A stretch of 64,000 nt of DNA from Agarophyton chilense (lineage: Eukaryota > Rhodophyta > Florideophyceae > Gracilariales > Gracilariaceae): assembly GCA_030374765.1 (NCBI GenBank), contig JARGXX010000099.1, positions 2,046,001-2,110,000 on the forward strand. Direction: 5' to 3'. The translations under genes were made by a program, and so were the position numbers. The notes under the pieces are model-generated. The model saw only the letters and a program-made list of their open reading frames with translations. It searched no databases and was not told where the DNA came from. This document shows positions 21,756 to 34,617 of this stretch, in pieces; within the stretch, counting starts at the first letter, position 1; each line of letters starts with the position of its first letter.

Positions 21756-24244
21756 TCAAAAGATGGTGAATGGGTCTCCATGTAGAAGCAAGGTATCTCT
21801 TTTGAGTCGCGATAGCGCGTCAGCTTGGACATTGGCCAGTCCCTTCTTATACTTCACTTCGAAATCGAATTCAGAAAGGCGTAAGCGCCATCGTGTGAGA
21901 CGACCAGACGGGTCTGTAATGGACAGTATCCATCGTAGAGACGAATGATCCGTGTTGACGGTAAAAAGTTCTTCTTGGAGATACGGTCGCAACGTGGTAG
22001 AGCCCAAACGACTGCAAGGCATTCCTTTTCTGAAACTGAATACTTCTTCTCAGCTGCATTCAGCGATCTTGACCAGTAACCAATGGGTTTGCGTTCACCA
22101 TCAGAGTGTGTTTGAAAAAGGGCAAAACCTACTTGGTACTCGCTAGAGTCGGTATCCACTGAGTATGGCAGGTTGGGGATGGGCAGCGCCAAGAATGGGG
22201 CTGTACTAATCTTTGTCTTCAGCGTGTCGAACGCTTCCACTTCAGCTCGTCTGAATTGTTCCAGCTGTACTGGTTGTCCTTAACGCAGCTTTGCGTTGAG
22301 CGGTGCCGCTATATGCGAGTATCGCGGCACGAATCGTCGGTAGACGTTTCACAAGCCGAGGAAAGAACGCAACTGCTTCTGTGTCGACGGAGGTTGTACT
22401 TCGCGGAGAGCCGTTGTTTGTGCCTCTTGAATTGCAAGCTGTCCTGGCTTGCTCACATGTCCTAAGTACCGGACGGTTCCAGCGAACCATTCGCATTTCT
22501 TGAACTTCAAGGTGATACCCGCGCTCTGTAGTGCTTTGAGGATCTCCTCGACATGCCGTAAATGGCTTTCCACATCCTGGGAAAAGATGATCACATCGTC
22601 CAAATAGACTAAACAAGTCTTCCACTTGTATCTTGAGAGCAAGATGTCCAGAGTACGCTGGAAAGTAGCCGGTGCATTCGTTAAGCCAAAGGGCATCCTT
22701 CTGAAACGGTAGAGACCGGCGTGACACGCAAATGCGGTTTTGTCTTGGTCTTCTCCGGCTACATGCACCTGCAAATAGCCAGAGTTGGCGTCCATCGTGG
22801 TGAACACGTTCGCTTCTCCTAAGCTGTCAATACATTCGTCCATTCGACGCAACGGGTATGTATCTCGAACTGTAACTGCGTTTAGTTTTCGATAATCGAT
22901 ACAAAATCGTAAAGAACCATCAGGTTTCGGAACCAGCACCACTGGTGAGGCCCAAGCAGATTGAGCTGCTTCGATTACTCCTTCTTCCAGTATTTTGCTG
23001 ACATTCTCCTCTTCGATTTGGCGAGTTTGCGGTCCCGCTCTGTAGCGTGGTTGGGAGATGGGTCGTGACCCTGGTACCAAATCAATGTGTTGTTCCGTAG
23101 CGGAGATCTCTCCTAGTTTTCCACTCTACATGGATGTTTACTTCTTTAGCATAGACCTGATTTTCATTCTGTAGTGTTCCAACACATGTGCTAAGTCTAG
23201 CTCATCGACCAGGCTGTGTGGATCCTTTGCCGTTTGCAATTGATCTCCAGACGGAGATTGCAGTTCTTCGTCTGTGTCACCGACATGGGTTAATCCCAAT
23301 ACTTCTGCAGTAGAAATATGAGTAGGGACCACCACTGTGGGATGAGGCAAAGCTGTTGCAACAACCTGATTCTTCGGTATCTGATAATCGTTATCGGTGA
23401 AGTTACTCACTAGTATCCAAAAGGGGCTACCAGGATCAACCTGAAAAATGCCGTTAGCGACTAGTAATCTACGGGATTTGTACATCCGAGTATTCGGTTG
23501 AATTACCACGAGTACGTGTCGTTCTGTTCTTACTTGAACCCAAGTTTGGGTTTACGCCTTCAGCAGGTCACTCTTCGCTACTCGAATCCTCGGCGAGACA
23601 AGTCCTCGGAATTTCCCGTATTCCATAGATGGTGGAAGTGGAGGTGCTTCGGGGCCACGAAGCATTGGCTTGCGAACAATCGGTACCATTGATCCATCAT
23701 CTAGTTTCACTAGTTTTCTTCGCGGGCGAATGGCTTCGACAAACTTGTCGCAATAATCACATCCCAGTACCATTGGTGCAGCTATCCTCTTACAGACGAT
23801 GAAGTCGACTACGACTGCAAAGCGTCCCAAACGAACCACGAGTGGAACTGTTCCCAGTGTCTTCACGGCATTTTCGTTGGCATCCAGGATGTCCGGTAAA
23901 GGACCGTATCGAATAAGTTCTAAGTCAGCAGAAGCGAGCTCCGATTCCCGTATAAAGTTCGGACCAGCACCTGTGTCCAGGATAGTCAATCGACGAGATA
24001 ACAGATTCTTGTCAGAGCCGATGTCGGCATAGACCTTATAGATTCTTTTCGACATTACCATGAGATAACATTCCCGTTTTGATGGACAAATATAACGTCT
24101 CCAAGGACGATGTAACTCACAGTCAAACTGTACTCGATTTCCGTCCGGCGGATTGATTCCGTACGGCGGAAATTTGGGAGGCCTCAAGAGGATCTTGGGC
24201 TTCGAAGCGCTGTAGCAGGGAGGCGAGCTCTCTCTGGTCAGCAC
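21756..24244 (-). pseudogene. pol: Protease, reverse transcriptase and RNase H of element B
   Basis: The protease DTG is at about 23968. RT has both catalytic motifs intact (TMDANSGY and YLDD), encoded around 22350-23080. RNase H follows with SVDTDSS and TDHSSL. B-specific stops fall near 23137 (TAT to TAA) and 23127 (TGG to TAG), just upstream of the RT core. The TAA after the protease (23552), the TGA after RT (22349-22351) and the RNase H frameshift near 22000 occur at the same codons as in A. Confidence 0.85.
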
Positions 24245-24278
24245 TACGGGATCGACTAGTGCCGACCCCCTAGGGGCT
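24237..24278 (-). promoter_or_regulatory. Candidate gag-pol recoding hairpin, copy B
   Basis: Same stem (GTCAGCACTA with TAGTGCCGAC around a 10-base loop) and CCCCTAGGGG palindrome as in A, directly after the shared gag TAA on the minus strand. Confidence 0.4.
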
Positions 24279-24285
24279 CCCTCAC

Positions 24286-26417
24286 TTAGTTTTCCGGTTG
24301 CACCGGCTTAATCGCCTCAAAGGCGCCTCTTCCTACCGGGGTTCCGGGTTGTAAGAATTCAGCATTCTGAGCAACCGGCTTGTCCATCCGGCGCATTGGT
24401 GTGTGAGAAAACCAACTTTTGGCTTTCCAATACATGCCCGCCGGTACGCGGCTCCTTTCCTCTTCTGAGAGTGCTTCATAATTCGTCATGATACGACTCA
24501 GATCCTTTGCAGGAAGCGTGCATTCTGCACTCAAATGGTGTTTTCCATAACATGAATAACATATCAAACCGTCACGACGGTTGGTCAACATAGGTTTTGA
24601 ACGGTATGCCGTGCAAGTATCCACCCATCCGGGTTTCCCGTTCTTAAAACCTCCTTGTGGAGGCATCTTGTAGGGACGGTTCATAGGACGACGGCCCTCC
24701 ATGGCCACTAGGGCTTCCTCGTCCTGAGATTCCGAGTGTGGGAGATCCACTGTAGGTACCGAAGAGTCCGTATATTCCATCAAATGGACGGCCTCCTCAT
24801 GCGAGTCACTCCCGTTGGGTCCCAACGACGAATCTCGCGAGTCAACTGGAGATTCCAGATGTAGCAGTTTGCTGCGCTGATTAACTCTGGCGGAGATCTT
24901 CTCCTTACACATTGAGGGTCCGAAAGCCACTGAACTACGGGGGCTACCACGTGCTCTGGCCGCGTCTCCTTCAGCTTTCGCAAACTGAACTGACTCCAAA
25001 AAAGAGACTCTTCCATGTTTCTCTCGATATCTAACTACCAACGACTTGATGCTCGGTTCCAGCCCGTCGATGTACAAGGTAATCTTGTCCTCCGTCGAGT
25101 GGACGTTTCCACAGCGGACTGAAGCTTCGGTAAGCCTTGTGCTGTACTCAGCTTCGCCCTCTTCAGGCTTTCGGGTCACATCCGTTAGGTCCAGGATCGC
25201 CTGACGTATCGCATTTGAAGTAGCGTAACTGCCCAGCAAATACTGCCACGCCTCTGGCCATGAGGTAACGCCGCCTTCATCGGCTGTTAATGATCGGCAT
25301 ACGGAACGATATTGCTCTTAAAGAAAACCCTTCAGGAAGTGTGGTAAAGACACAAATGCCTGTGGTTCACTCATCTCTAGCGTGTCTGCTTCGGCAACGA
25401 ATCGAGTGAGAAACTCGATAACAAGAATGGGGGTTTTCCAATCAAATGTTAAATCATTAAGGCCGATCTTCAATCGTTTGATGTGATCCTTCACCTTCGC
25501 GGTTTTGCGTCCTGAGCGCTTCTTGCTCTTCACCTTCAGACGGTAGTATCTGTAATTCAGGACCTTCCGATAAAGCGGATTCGTGCACGGGAGCACCTTC
25601 AATCCTCTGTAAGGTGAGCCTTTTTTTCTCATTAACCACGAAGACGTGTTCTTCTTCCGAGATCGGGACCTTCGATGACCATCATCACTGTCGTCGTCAT
25701 CTGACGTATCTGAATCATCAGAATCATCAGTACTGGAACTGAAACCCTCCGTACTTGACGATTCATGACTCGAATCACGTGCCGACTTCCGCTTCTTACG
25801 TCGTGACTTCGACTTCTTTGAACGAGCTTCCTCCAAAGGAGCTCCTTCCTCTTCCAGCACGACTGGTTTAGCAGCAGTCTGCGCATGAACTGCCGCCTCC
25901 AGGCGTTCTAAACGAGGGTTAACTCGAGTGAGGACTTCCTCTACATCCACGGTTAAGCAGGATAGCGAATCGGGCGTATTCCCGTACCTCTCCAGTAGAT
26001 GGTTCAAATCCTCACGTATTCTTTTCACTGATGCAGAGACCTGCTTCCCACCGTCTTGACGAACGAGTGCTTGATGCGCACTGCGTAATTGTTCGACATC
26101 AGCGATAAGAGCAGCGATCTGCGATTCCAACGCAACCATGCGCACACGCGAAGCGCTTGACTCAGACTTGAGACGACGCACTTCCCTGCACAAATCATCC
26201 TCTTCTTGAGGTCCGACGACCTCCGGGTCAACTACGGCTTCTGTGGTGGGCTTGACTGCCGCTGCCACAGGGGCCGGTACATCCGAGAGATCTCGATCAT
26301 CATTCACCGAGCGTGAGCGCGACATCGCTTGACGATACAGCCGCTCTCCGGCTTTAACAGATGAGGCGAGCCTCGGTTTTGGGGGTGGTCCCGCAGGACA
26401 CTTCGGGTCTTCGGCAT
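24286..26417 (-). pseudogene. gag: Gag of element B
   Basis: Same order as A's Gag: coiled coil, basic then serine/aspartate-rich segment, capsid region, CCHC knuckle near 24560. Relative to A, a deletion of about 20 bases just after the ATG at 26417 breaks the N-terminal frame, and a TAA at 25318-25320 interrupts the capsid region. The codon that is TAG in A (3981) is CAG here. Confidence 0.85.
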
Positions 26418-26632
26418 CCTAGACCAAACCTGAGTCCAGGTGCGAACCAAATGGTGTCTTCGACTTCTCTATCACGTGTTCAACCACGATGAATTCCGCA
26501 TTTGCCGGAGATGGTTCGATAAACAATAACTGTAGTGATTCCACTTCTTCCAAGTATCGATATCGATTCCACGTTCCAGGAACGAATTGTTCAGTGCAGC
26601 TGACCACAGTGGTTCTAAGTCGGGATAGCACT

Positions 26633-27297
26633 TGTATTATCTGCTCTAACTGAGAGAGCAGACACCTGCGACAGCGTTCGGACTGCCGATAAGTCGCTTG
26701 CGGCGAAGGAAAAGGGGTGGTAGAGCTACAACACCAGCGAGCTGGAAGTGGGATATAAGGCCACTACCCGCCAGCGAGGGTGAACAGTACAACTGTAAAA
26801 CGTTGATGGAACATAGGTACGAGACGGCTCGTGAAGTGGTTGGGGGCTGACTATCTATTATAGCTCGTCCGGATCTCCGGTTAAAGAATCTTAAGCGAAG
26901 AACAGAATAGTCATGATGCCCATGTTGTCTCCTTTACTTGGAGTCGGCGCTCACCTCTGGAACACTATATACTGTGTGCCAGGGTGAGTGCCCAAATAAA
27001 TATATAAATAATACCCAGTGGTCAGCCACTTAGCCAAACCACTGTATGGGTAAGGTCCCTTATCGACTTACATCTACAAAGGGTAGTAAAACCAGCCACG
27101 TGGATCGCCACTACATGCGCCGTTGCAAGCCACTCCACTCGTGATAACACGTGTCCCAACACTGTACCCTGCCTCCTGGCATCCTACGCGGTGTGCCGTT
27201 TCATATCACAAGTTTGATGACATCACTCACTTATGAGTTCCAACCGCGACTTTGCGACAAAGAAACCGTTGAAACGCCGACATAGTAGAATAATACA
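26633..27297 (-). repeat. 5' LTR of element B (665 bp)
   Basis: Starts TGTATTATCTGCTC on the plus strand and ends AATAATACA. It differs from B's own 3' LTR by roughly 4 percent by eye. The sequence following it in element sense is AGTGCTATCCCGACTTAG, the expected primer-binding site position, without a clear TGG start. Confidence 0.9.
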
Positions 27298-28060
27298 GTA
27301 AAGAAAGTCTAACGACTGAGTCGATGAATCCCTTTCTTGGATATGTGCCGGCCACGAAGTCGTGGAATTAATCCTGGTCTACCCTTTTTTCAACAGCTCC
27401 ACGTGCTGACCACGGTCTCTCCTACCCCTTTAATCGAGATCCACTGCAAAATTCCAACTACTTCGTCTACCCATATCGCTATTATTCTCTGTTTGATCCT
27501 CGATACAATCTTTGACTGCCACCGTAGCCGTAGATCCAACGTTTAAACCCCATCATTTGTTGCACTTTTGTACAGCCCTCCATTCTTAGAGTCCGCTTCG
27601 TCTTCGAATCGCAAAGCTCGCCAGAACGAACCAAATAGACGAAACTACCACTAGATGTGACGCCGGAGAGACGCGCGTGAAGTACCGAGTTGTCGCAAGC
27701 CACGTTATTGTCCCAAAATGGCGAGAAATACCTTCCATATGTGTTTCGACGTGGGAATAGACAGAGCAGTGGGAGAATCAGAAGAACCGAGCGGTGTCAT
27801 TTTTGCAACTCTATGGGGTGTGTGAAACTCCACGGGAGGTTGTCACTTTCGGTGCAACGTGAACCTGGGCGCCAAAATTGAGCCCTCCTTGCTCTGTTCG
27901 CACGTTCCGTCTGGTGGCCACGAAATAGCGCCTTTCTTGCGAACGAGTTTCAGTGCCTTTACAGGAGTCGGTACGGTTCTTTTTTTATTTGCATTTGCAC
28001 GGCGGGAGCCCGATCGGTTGTTAAAGAGGGGACACGCTTGAAACCGTTCGTAGAATTGCC
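27298..28060. other. No supported gene between LTRs
   Basis: Only short overlapping frames on both strands. No repeat or transposon motif was recognised. Confidence 0.4.
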
Positions 28061-28767
28061 TGTATTATCCGCTCTTGCGGTAAGAACTGACACCTGCGAC
28101 AGAGTTCAGATTGCGGAAGTGATGCTTGCCGCGAAGGGAAAAGGGGTGGTAGAGCTATAAAGCCAACGAGGTGGAGGTCGATTGTAAGGCTACTACTCGC
28201 CAGGGAAGGTGAAGAGTGCAACTGTAAAACGTAGATAGAAGATAGGAATCGAGCCAGCTTCCGGAATCGCTGTGGGATAACTCTCTATTATAGCGCGGCC
28301 GGATCTCGGCTTCAGAGATCCTTAGCGAGGAAATGAAGAATCATGATGCCCGTTCTGTCTCCTCTACTTGGAGTCGACGCTCACCTCTGGTACATCATAT
28401 ACTGTGTACCATGGTGAGTGCCCAAATATTAAATAAGCAGTACCCAGAGGTCAGCCACTTCGCCGGATCCCTGTATGGGTATGGTGGACTTCTAGCTATA
28501 AAATGTAGTAAAACCCCACACGTGGATCGATACTACATGCACCGTTTCCGATAACTCAATTCCCTAGGAAGGGTCACAAATACGCGTGCACTGTAGCCAG
28601 CCACTCGACTCGTGACACCATGTATTCACTTAATGCATCTGGCCTCCTGGCTTCCGGTGCAGGACGCCGCTTCATACCATAGTTACGACTATATCACTCA
28701 GTAATGAGGTCCACACGCAACTTGCGACAAAGAAACGATCGGAACATTGAAATAGTAGAATACTACA
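28061..28767 (-). repeat. Diverged LTR of the A/B family
   Basis: Begins TGTATTATCCGCTC and ends AATACTACA on the plus strand. It keeps the recognisable middle motifs (ACACCTGCGAC, TCTCCTCTACTTGGAGTCG) but carries many substitutions and small insertions, so it is much older than those in A and B. Flanks TTGCC and CTCCA do not match. Confidence 0.8.
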
Positions 28768-28779
28768 CTCCATTCACCA

Positions 28780-30480
28780 CGGAAGTTTGAAACAATTCAT
28801 AAAAGGATGAACGAGGCTGTAGAACCCTTTAAGGTGGTGACGAGAATTGAAGCTCACCAAGAACTGGGAAACCCGCAGAATCTAAACCAACGCGGCCACG
28901 AAGAGCTTTAGCGATTATCTGGAAATGAGTGGCGATTCTTAAGCAGCAGGTAGAGATACGTGCTCTGGCAAGGTTTTAAGAAGCGAACAAAGAATGATTA
29001 AAACAGATGAACAGTCTTCTATTTTTACGGGATTTAAGTGGGGCTTTATGGGGTCAACAAAACAGTCACAAAAAGTACATCTTAACATGACGGGAGCCGC
29101 CATTATGTGGGAAACAATAAAGTAGAGATTCATTAAGAAAGAGCCTAGACCAGTGACTAGTTTCATAAGTCCAACCGTTTTAAACGGATTGCCTTTCGCT
29201 TCCGAGAAATCTCGTACCACGCGAAGGCGGATATGAGATCACAGAGGCTGTGGAAAAGCGGATTCGAAGAAGAAATTCGGGATTGCATCTGTATTCAAAA
29301 CAGTGAGACAGCAAACCATAAATCGGATAGGCAGACCAAAACTGGCATATATCTTGTAATTTTTGTTAGACATTACACGGACTATATCGAGAATCCATCG
29401 GGTTTTCAGCCATTTCTACCGTCGACGCAGAGTACAAAAGTATTCATACTCTACGTCTTCGACTCCCGAATTTATTGTAAGGATTTTGATTGGTGATTGA
29501 CGCAGGGACCCTTCGGGCAGCGACGACCTCACTGTCGCGAACGCCTCTCCAAGAGAAGAGACTCTCGTGTATAGTTTTCCTTAGTCTGAGTGTCTATAGG
29601 TGGCGCTTCAGAGCCCTAAACAACGAGCAGTGGGGAGCCAGAGACATTGTCCATATGCAAACGAGAAGGGTTGGTGATATGTTAAACAGGAAATGGCTAC
29701 TAGTTTTGCGGGGTGGTATAGAATGATTTCCAGTAGAAGTCTGTCTTCGTTTGAAGGTACGGATCGATTGACTCAACTTGCTTCTCCTAGGTGAATTCCT
29801 TATAGTTACCGATCACTCGAGCGAGTACTTTAAAATGAGGAAAAGTCCGGCAAAAAAAGAACTTCTTTCTAACACAAATGATATATGACTCCAGGCCGTG
29901 AAGGAAACGGGCCTGCACAAGCAATCATGCAATTCAATGCATGGCTAGTATGCTCTCATCCAAAACGAGAGTATCAAGTACTCGCGTTTGCGTACAGCTT
30001 CTGGTGTTCGTGAAAAGACCGCGAAGCTGCAAAAATGAGATTGTGCTTCTGAGCCGTATCGTAACATAAATCCGTTGTGAACGACAATTCTGTCGTTGAA
30101 ACATTTTGGTGGTCGCTGCGGGTAAGCTGAACGTTATCGTAGTCCATTCGCTCCTATCCACTCGCGACAGGCCATAAAAATGGCTACTTCATATACATCA
30201 TGAATGAATTAGCAGAACGGGACATCTGAAGAGAGATAAGAACTGACAGAGCATCGCCTTCCACTGCCGCAGTTTGTACTAAATCTAAAACTCTTGGGTT
30301 TCTTCGGTTCTACTGATATTTGGTCACTAATGCATGAATTGCTGTATCCGATTCATCAATGTACATTTTTCAGCGCTCTCTAGTGAGATGAACTTTACCA
30401 CAATGCTGGGAAGCCGTAATTAGATATACTGAGAATTTGGTTCTTGTTTTTACAGTCTTCCCGTGAGTGTAAAGAACAGC
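28780..30480 (-). pseudogene. Old gag-protease fragment of the A/B family
   Basis: Minus-strand translation at 28939-29220 resembles the protease region of A (MAAPVMLRCTFCDCFV against LAAPVVLGCDYCDKFV). At about 30235-30440 a frame reads ASQHCGKVH...KMYIDESD, matching ASVRCGNVH...TLYIDGLE of Gag. The order (protease then gag along the plus strand) is as in B. The antisense ORF, integrase and RT expected between this protease and the adjacent LTR are missing. Stops are numerous. Confidence 0.65.
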
Positions 30481-32399
30481 GAGGAAAACCAATTGTACCG
30501 AGTGGATAGTGACTAAAGACCTCAAATTTTATTGCATAAACTCAGACAAGTATGTATATCTTTCTTAGGAGGCTTTGGATAAACCTCTTCTAGGGTTTTA
30601 CTGATCCTGCGCGAGATATTGTAGAAAGTACAGTAACGTAATAAAAAATTTACCCAAATTCATACATAGTATGTTGGCTTTGGCTACAAAGCGTGCAATG
30701 ACATCCAAAAAACAAGTGATTGGCGCTGATTATTGGACTGTCCGAGTGCTGACGTCCGAGCGGTCATTTGCTTTCATACTGGTTTCAGTGTGATATGAAA
30801 TCGGGACGATAGTCATATCAAATCGAAGTTCATTCGTAATCTTCAATTACTCACAAGCTATGCACACAACGTGCTGCAACGCTTCCTCCATTCGCTGCGC
30901 TCTTTTTGCTTTCCGCAAATCCTCTCCTTCCCAACTTCTAATCGGCTTCCAATGTTTTCCAGGCTCTTCAATTTGCGCTATTTCTTTCTGGTGCTGACTC
31001 GTTTTTATTTCCAGATTCGCTACTCCCATTTTTGTAATTCACTTAGACGGTTGTCTGATTGAAGTAAAACGCCCTTGAAAGTTAATTCTTGGGACTTGGT
31101 TATGTTACGGAAAAATAGGTTACACAGGATATAAATATATATAATGTTGGCGACCATCAAGTTGGGTCAGACACGTGGGACATATAAGAGTTAAGAAAGA
31201 TCGGAACAGTACAAAAATATTACTGGCATAGTATTAATTAATATTATTAATTATAGGCAAGGAGCGATAGTTTTTAGCACAATGGACTTCTTTTCCGCGC
31301 CCAATAAAGCTCATCCCAACAGGGTCTTGGTTCTAAATGTCATCGCCGTCAAGAACTGTCCTACTTTTTCTTGGATTGATAATGCATTGGCCGCGAGTGG
31401 TCAATCCACCCAGTACATCCGCAACGGCCCATTTACGAAAGCACTTCTACCAGTTCTTGTGTTTTTGCCTTGTATAAAGAATGACACCAGCTTTTACGTA
31501 ATATTTCTACTCTAGCGGACTTTCTTTCTTTTCTTTTCTTTTTTACTTTCGTTAACCTTTTTCGCTTCCCCATTCCCTCAAAGTGCTCTCCTGCCACTTA
31601 TGGATTGCACCTGCATCGCGTCGACTGCCAAAACCGCAGGTTCGTAACGTCGTTGGAGAACGCATATGCCGTTTGACGCATAGCCTATCTACCCTATCTT
31701 TCTGCGCTAGTTGCGAGAAGCGGATCCCGGTCTTACACCAGAATTCGTCGTGTCATCTTTGGAAGATCTCTCCCAATGGAATTTGCGGTATTCCACGAAA
31801 GAATGTAGTGTACTCGATAACGGTTAGATGTCCTAAGAAAAGACTGCAGGAAGTGGCCGTCGCCTTGCCGGCGACTGTCCTTGACAGGAGGTGTGTGAAA
31901 GAGAATTAAGAGAGAAGCCTGAGGCGAGGAACTATGCGTGTAGACAATAGATAATACTACAGGTACAGCGATACGTAAGACAAAGAAGATCAGCTCGACA
32001 ACCCTTGTTCACTTACCTTAAAAACAACAAGACAGGCAAAACACACACAAACAAACAATATCAAAAACGGTAAACAGCCCGAAATGGGAGGATATTCTCG
32101 GAACAAGAGCTATACCTCAAATAAGAGTAGCACAGAGACAATGGGTACTCCGTCGTCGATAGCGACTTTAGAATACCAAGCAAACACCAAGATGTTGGCA
32201 AGTCGGTTTTTGGTTGGCCTCTGCTTTCCTCACCCAGAACCAAGCGCCCTTTATCATGCCAGGAGGAAAAAGAGTCCCTGTACTGTAATGTCTACACTGT
32301 GGTGTGCCACAAAAAAGTATTAAAAAAAAAATTTAATTGGTGGTCACATCGTGCAAGCGTAAAGTAGTACAGTGCTACTAAGTGAATCCTAATTTCCAA
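30481..32399. other. Degraded sequence, no supported gene
   Basis: Short frames only. A minus-strand frame at 30847-31029 is charged and coiled-coil-like and might be the eroded N-terminal part of the same Gag, but the match is too weak to assert. Frames at 31282-31515 and 31583-31909 (plus) have no recognised motif. 32390-32527 looks like the eroded end of an A/B-family LTR. Confidence 0.3.
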
Positions 32400-32527
32400 T
32401 CATTCCCTAAAGTATTCTTGTCATAATATCTCGTTACCGAGTACAGTACCAAGAATAGCTTAGGAATGCCGTTTATCGACTTTGAAACGTTTCGATCATT
32501 CGATTCAATATGCATCCCAAATGCTAC

Positions 32528-33867
32528 ATATCCCCCTCGTTCGGCGCAGAACACCCGCAACGCAAGAAAGTAAAAGTGTATCGACAGTGTGCTTCACTTT
32601 GGCATTCCAGTCTCGAAAAACTCAAAAGTTTGAGTCTCAACACTACCGTTTTCAAGTCTTCTTGTATAACCTGCGACACTCGCGATGAGCAATCCCTGCT
32701 TTCTGGTGAATCCACAAACGTCGTACGACGACCTGGATAACCCAATATATCAACAAATCACTAAATCACTGCCTCTCTGGTACGTCCCGCTTTGATATCT
32801 CAAACAGTGTCTCTTCCGGCTTCTTCTTCGTGTCTTAGCCCAGCATATTTTTCTTCCACAGCAGCCGTTCTGCAATCATCATCGTCTGCGATCCAGAATT
32901 TCCGACACTATACGGACTTCGACGGGCGGAATCCGAGGCAGCACACTTCGCTTTTCGAGCGTGCTCCCTCGTTCTACCCTGCGGCTATCCACGACGAAGA
33001 TGTCATTGGTAAATACGCAGGTGCTGATCGACTTTCTGACGGTATTCCGTGGTATGCGATATTCAAGAGCGACTGGCTCGGCAACTGTGCGATTCCAAAC
33101 AACGCAGTAAGCCACTTTGGTTCCGAAAGCGTGGCGGAAGCACGAGAAAAACACTCTCGATTAGTGTACCAGCGAATGCTCCAAGTGATTGGGACCGTTT
33201 CCTAAAATGAAGATTGAAATTTTGATATCTGGATCGCCAGAACGAAGGAAAAAACCTACTCGAATATCTAAAACGTCGCGGATTAGAATTTCCAACAATG
33301 GCGCAGCGTACGAGGTGTATCCATCATTGCCCTCTGCTTCGACAGTCCTCATATATGAGCGGAATTCCGCTACCTTTGCAACCGCGATAGTCCGCATTGG
33401 GGACTCCCTCGATAGGAGAGACGAATTGGATCACGACTACGATACTTGGTTCAGTACCAAATGCTGGAGGTCGACCGAATTTGGTGGAAATCGGGCATCG
33501 GGCGCTACGTTCCCATCCCCCGTTCTTGGCATGAAATCGAGAGTACTTGTGGTTGTCCTGTGGAACTCCCTCCAGTGATTACTTACGTGGGTTCTAACCT
33601 CTGAAATGATCCGTTCTTCGGCTACTGGGTAGCCTTCTACAGTGAATTCATCGCTAAGATGTTCGAGTTCGTCTTTTAGGATGTGTATGAAACCTATCGT
33701 CTGGGGCACCTGAGCCCAATGACCCGACAACTGGCGAGACAGTTCCATCTCTCCCTATTATAGGGACCACGGGCAAATGACAAAGGTTTTCAGAAACTGA
33801 TAATTTTCTTTGACCATATTGACTGGACACTGGTTCCAGGCGAAAAGAATACAAGAACACGCTATGA
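32528..33867 (+). pseudogene. Diverged third copy of the antisense ORF
   Basis: The start of the region, TATCCCCCTCGTTCGGCGC, matches the polypurine tract complement beside the B 3' LTR. The frame at 32792-33205 aligns with the B protein throughout (AIHDEDVIGKY against AIHDDALIQQY; GIPWYAIFKSDW against GIPDHAIYSDDW). A later part aligns near 33613-33870 (FFGYWVAFYSEFIAKM against FSGYWTVVYTEFIAKM). It has stops and shifts and ends where a transposase begins at about 33868. Most differences are conservative at protein level. Confidence 0.65.
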
Positions 33868-34574
33868 TTTTTGAATTCAGATGGCCTACTGTAGAAGAAC
33901 AGAAAGCCTTTGCTGCATTTCTAGAGGACAATCGTTATTTTGAACCGCTGCTGAAGGGCGTGTTTGGTGTTACGGATGGTGGAAGGTTTAGATGCCAAAA
34001 TTATGGAGATATCAACTTGCAAAACTCCTACTACGAAGGCTATGAAAAACAAAAAGAAGTCACAAATTTGTGTCTCTTCAACTTTTTTGGGGAGATAATT
34101 CATGCAGCTATTTACTCCTCAGGCAGTTGGCATGATGAAAAGCTTGCCTGTTTTTCTGGTTTGTACTACTCGAAGCTATCCAACGAAATGACTTCCACCT
34201 GAATGGCTATATTGGGAGATTCTGCGTTTTTTAACAATATTTCATGTGGGAATGGAAAGATTTTGGGAGCCCGCAAAGCAAAAGAAACGAGCAACATACC
34301 GGAGTCGGTAGAACTTGCCGCTATCGACCTTATTATGCAACGCGAAATGCAGACTCAGAGACAGAGTGCAGAGTGGGGAATTCGACCTATAAAAGGCCCG
34401 TTCTAACGCCTTAAGACAACACTCACATCCAGCTCGAAGAGACGCCGAATCTTCATAGAACTCGCTGTGCGTTTAGTGAACTGTCGCACACGCCTGATGG
34501 GGGGCAATCAGATCGTGTCCACCGACAGTGCTGCTCCCGAATCATCCTTAGTGCGGATCCTGCCCGTGAAGTAA
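33868..34574 (+). pseudogene. PIF/Harbinger-like DDE transposase, 3' part
   Basis: One frame runs to the TAA at 34572-34574 and is interrupted only by TGA 34199-34201 and TAA 34404-34406. It contains an FGVTDGG block, a YxGYxxQKEVTNL block, YSSGSWHDEK, then ILGDSAFF and a C-terminal RLVNCRTRLMGGNQI motif. These correspond to the catalytic DDE segments and C-terminus of PIF/Harbinger-type nucleases. The N-terminal part is missing because the frame starts at the junction with the antisense ORF copy. Family assignment is from motifs alone. Confidence 0.65.
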
Positions 34575-34617
34575 AGTCCGTGAATGCGAGCTCGCGAGCT
34601 TTTCGAAAGCGATAATG

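Larger units (their letters stand above)
16661..27297 (-). mobile_element. Element B: near-complete chromodomain Ty3/Gypsy retrotransposon, inverted relative to A
   Basis: It has both LTRs (5' 26633-27297; 3' 16661-17324), gag, pol with chromodomain, the purine-rich repeats and the opposing ORF, in the same order as A. The flanks CTTCT (left) and GTAAA (right) do not form a target duplication. It carries its own lesions: two stops near 23126-23137, a stop at 25318, a deletion in the gag N-terminus, and a 7-base deletion at an integrase catalytic motif near 21100. It also has the lesions shared with A. Confidence 0.9.

Noticed and set aside
2614..27297. Endogenous retrovirus with an envelope gene as the extra ORF
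   Set aside because: The extra ORF is on the opposite strand and lacks a signal peptide, membrane segment or cysteine pattern of an envelope.
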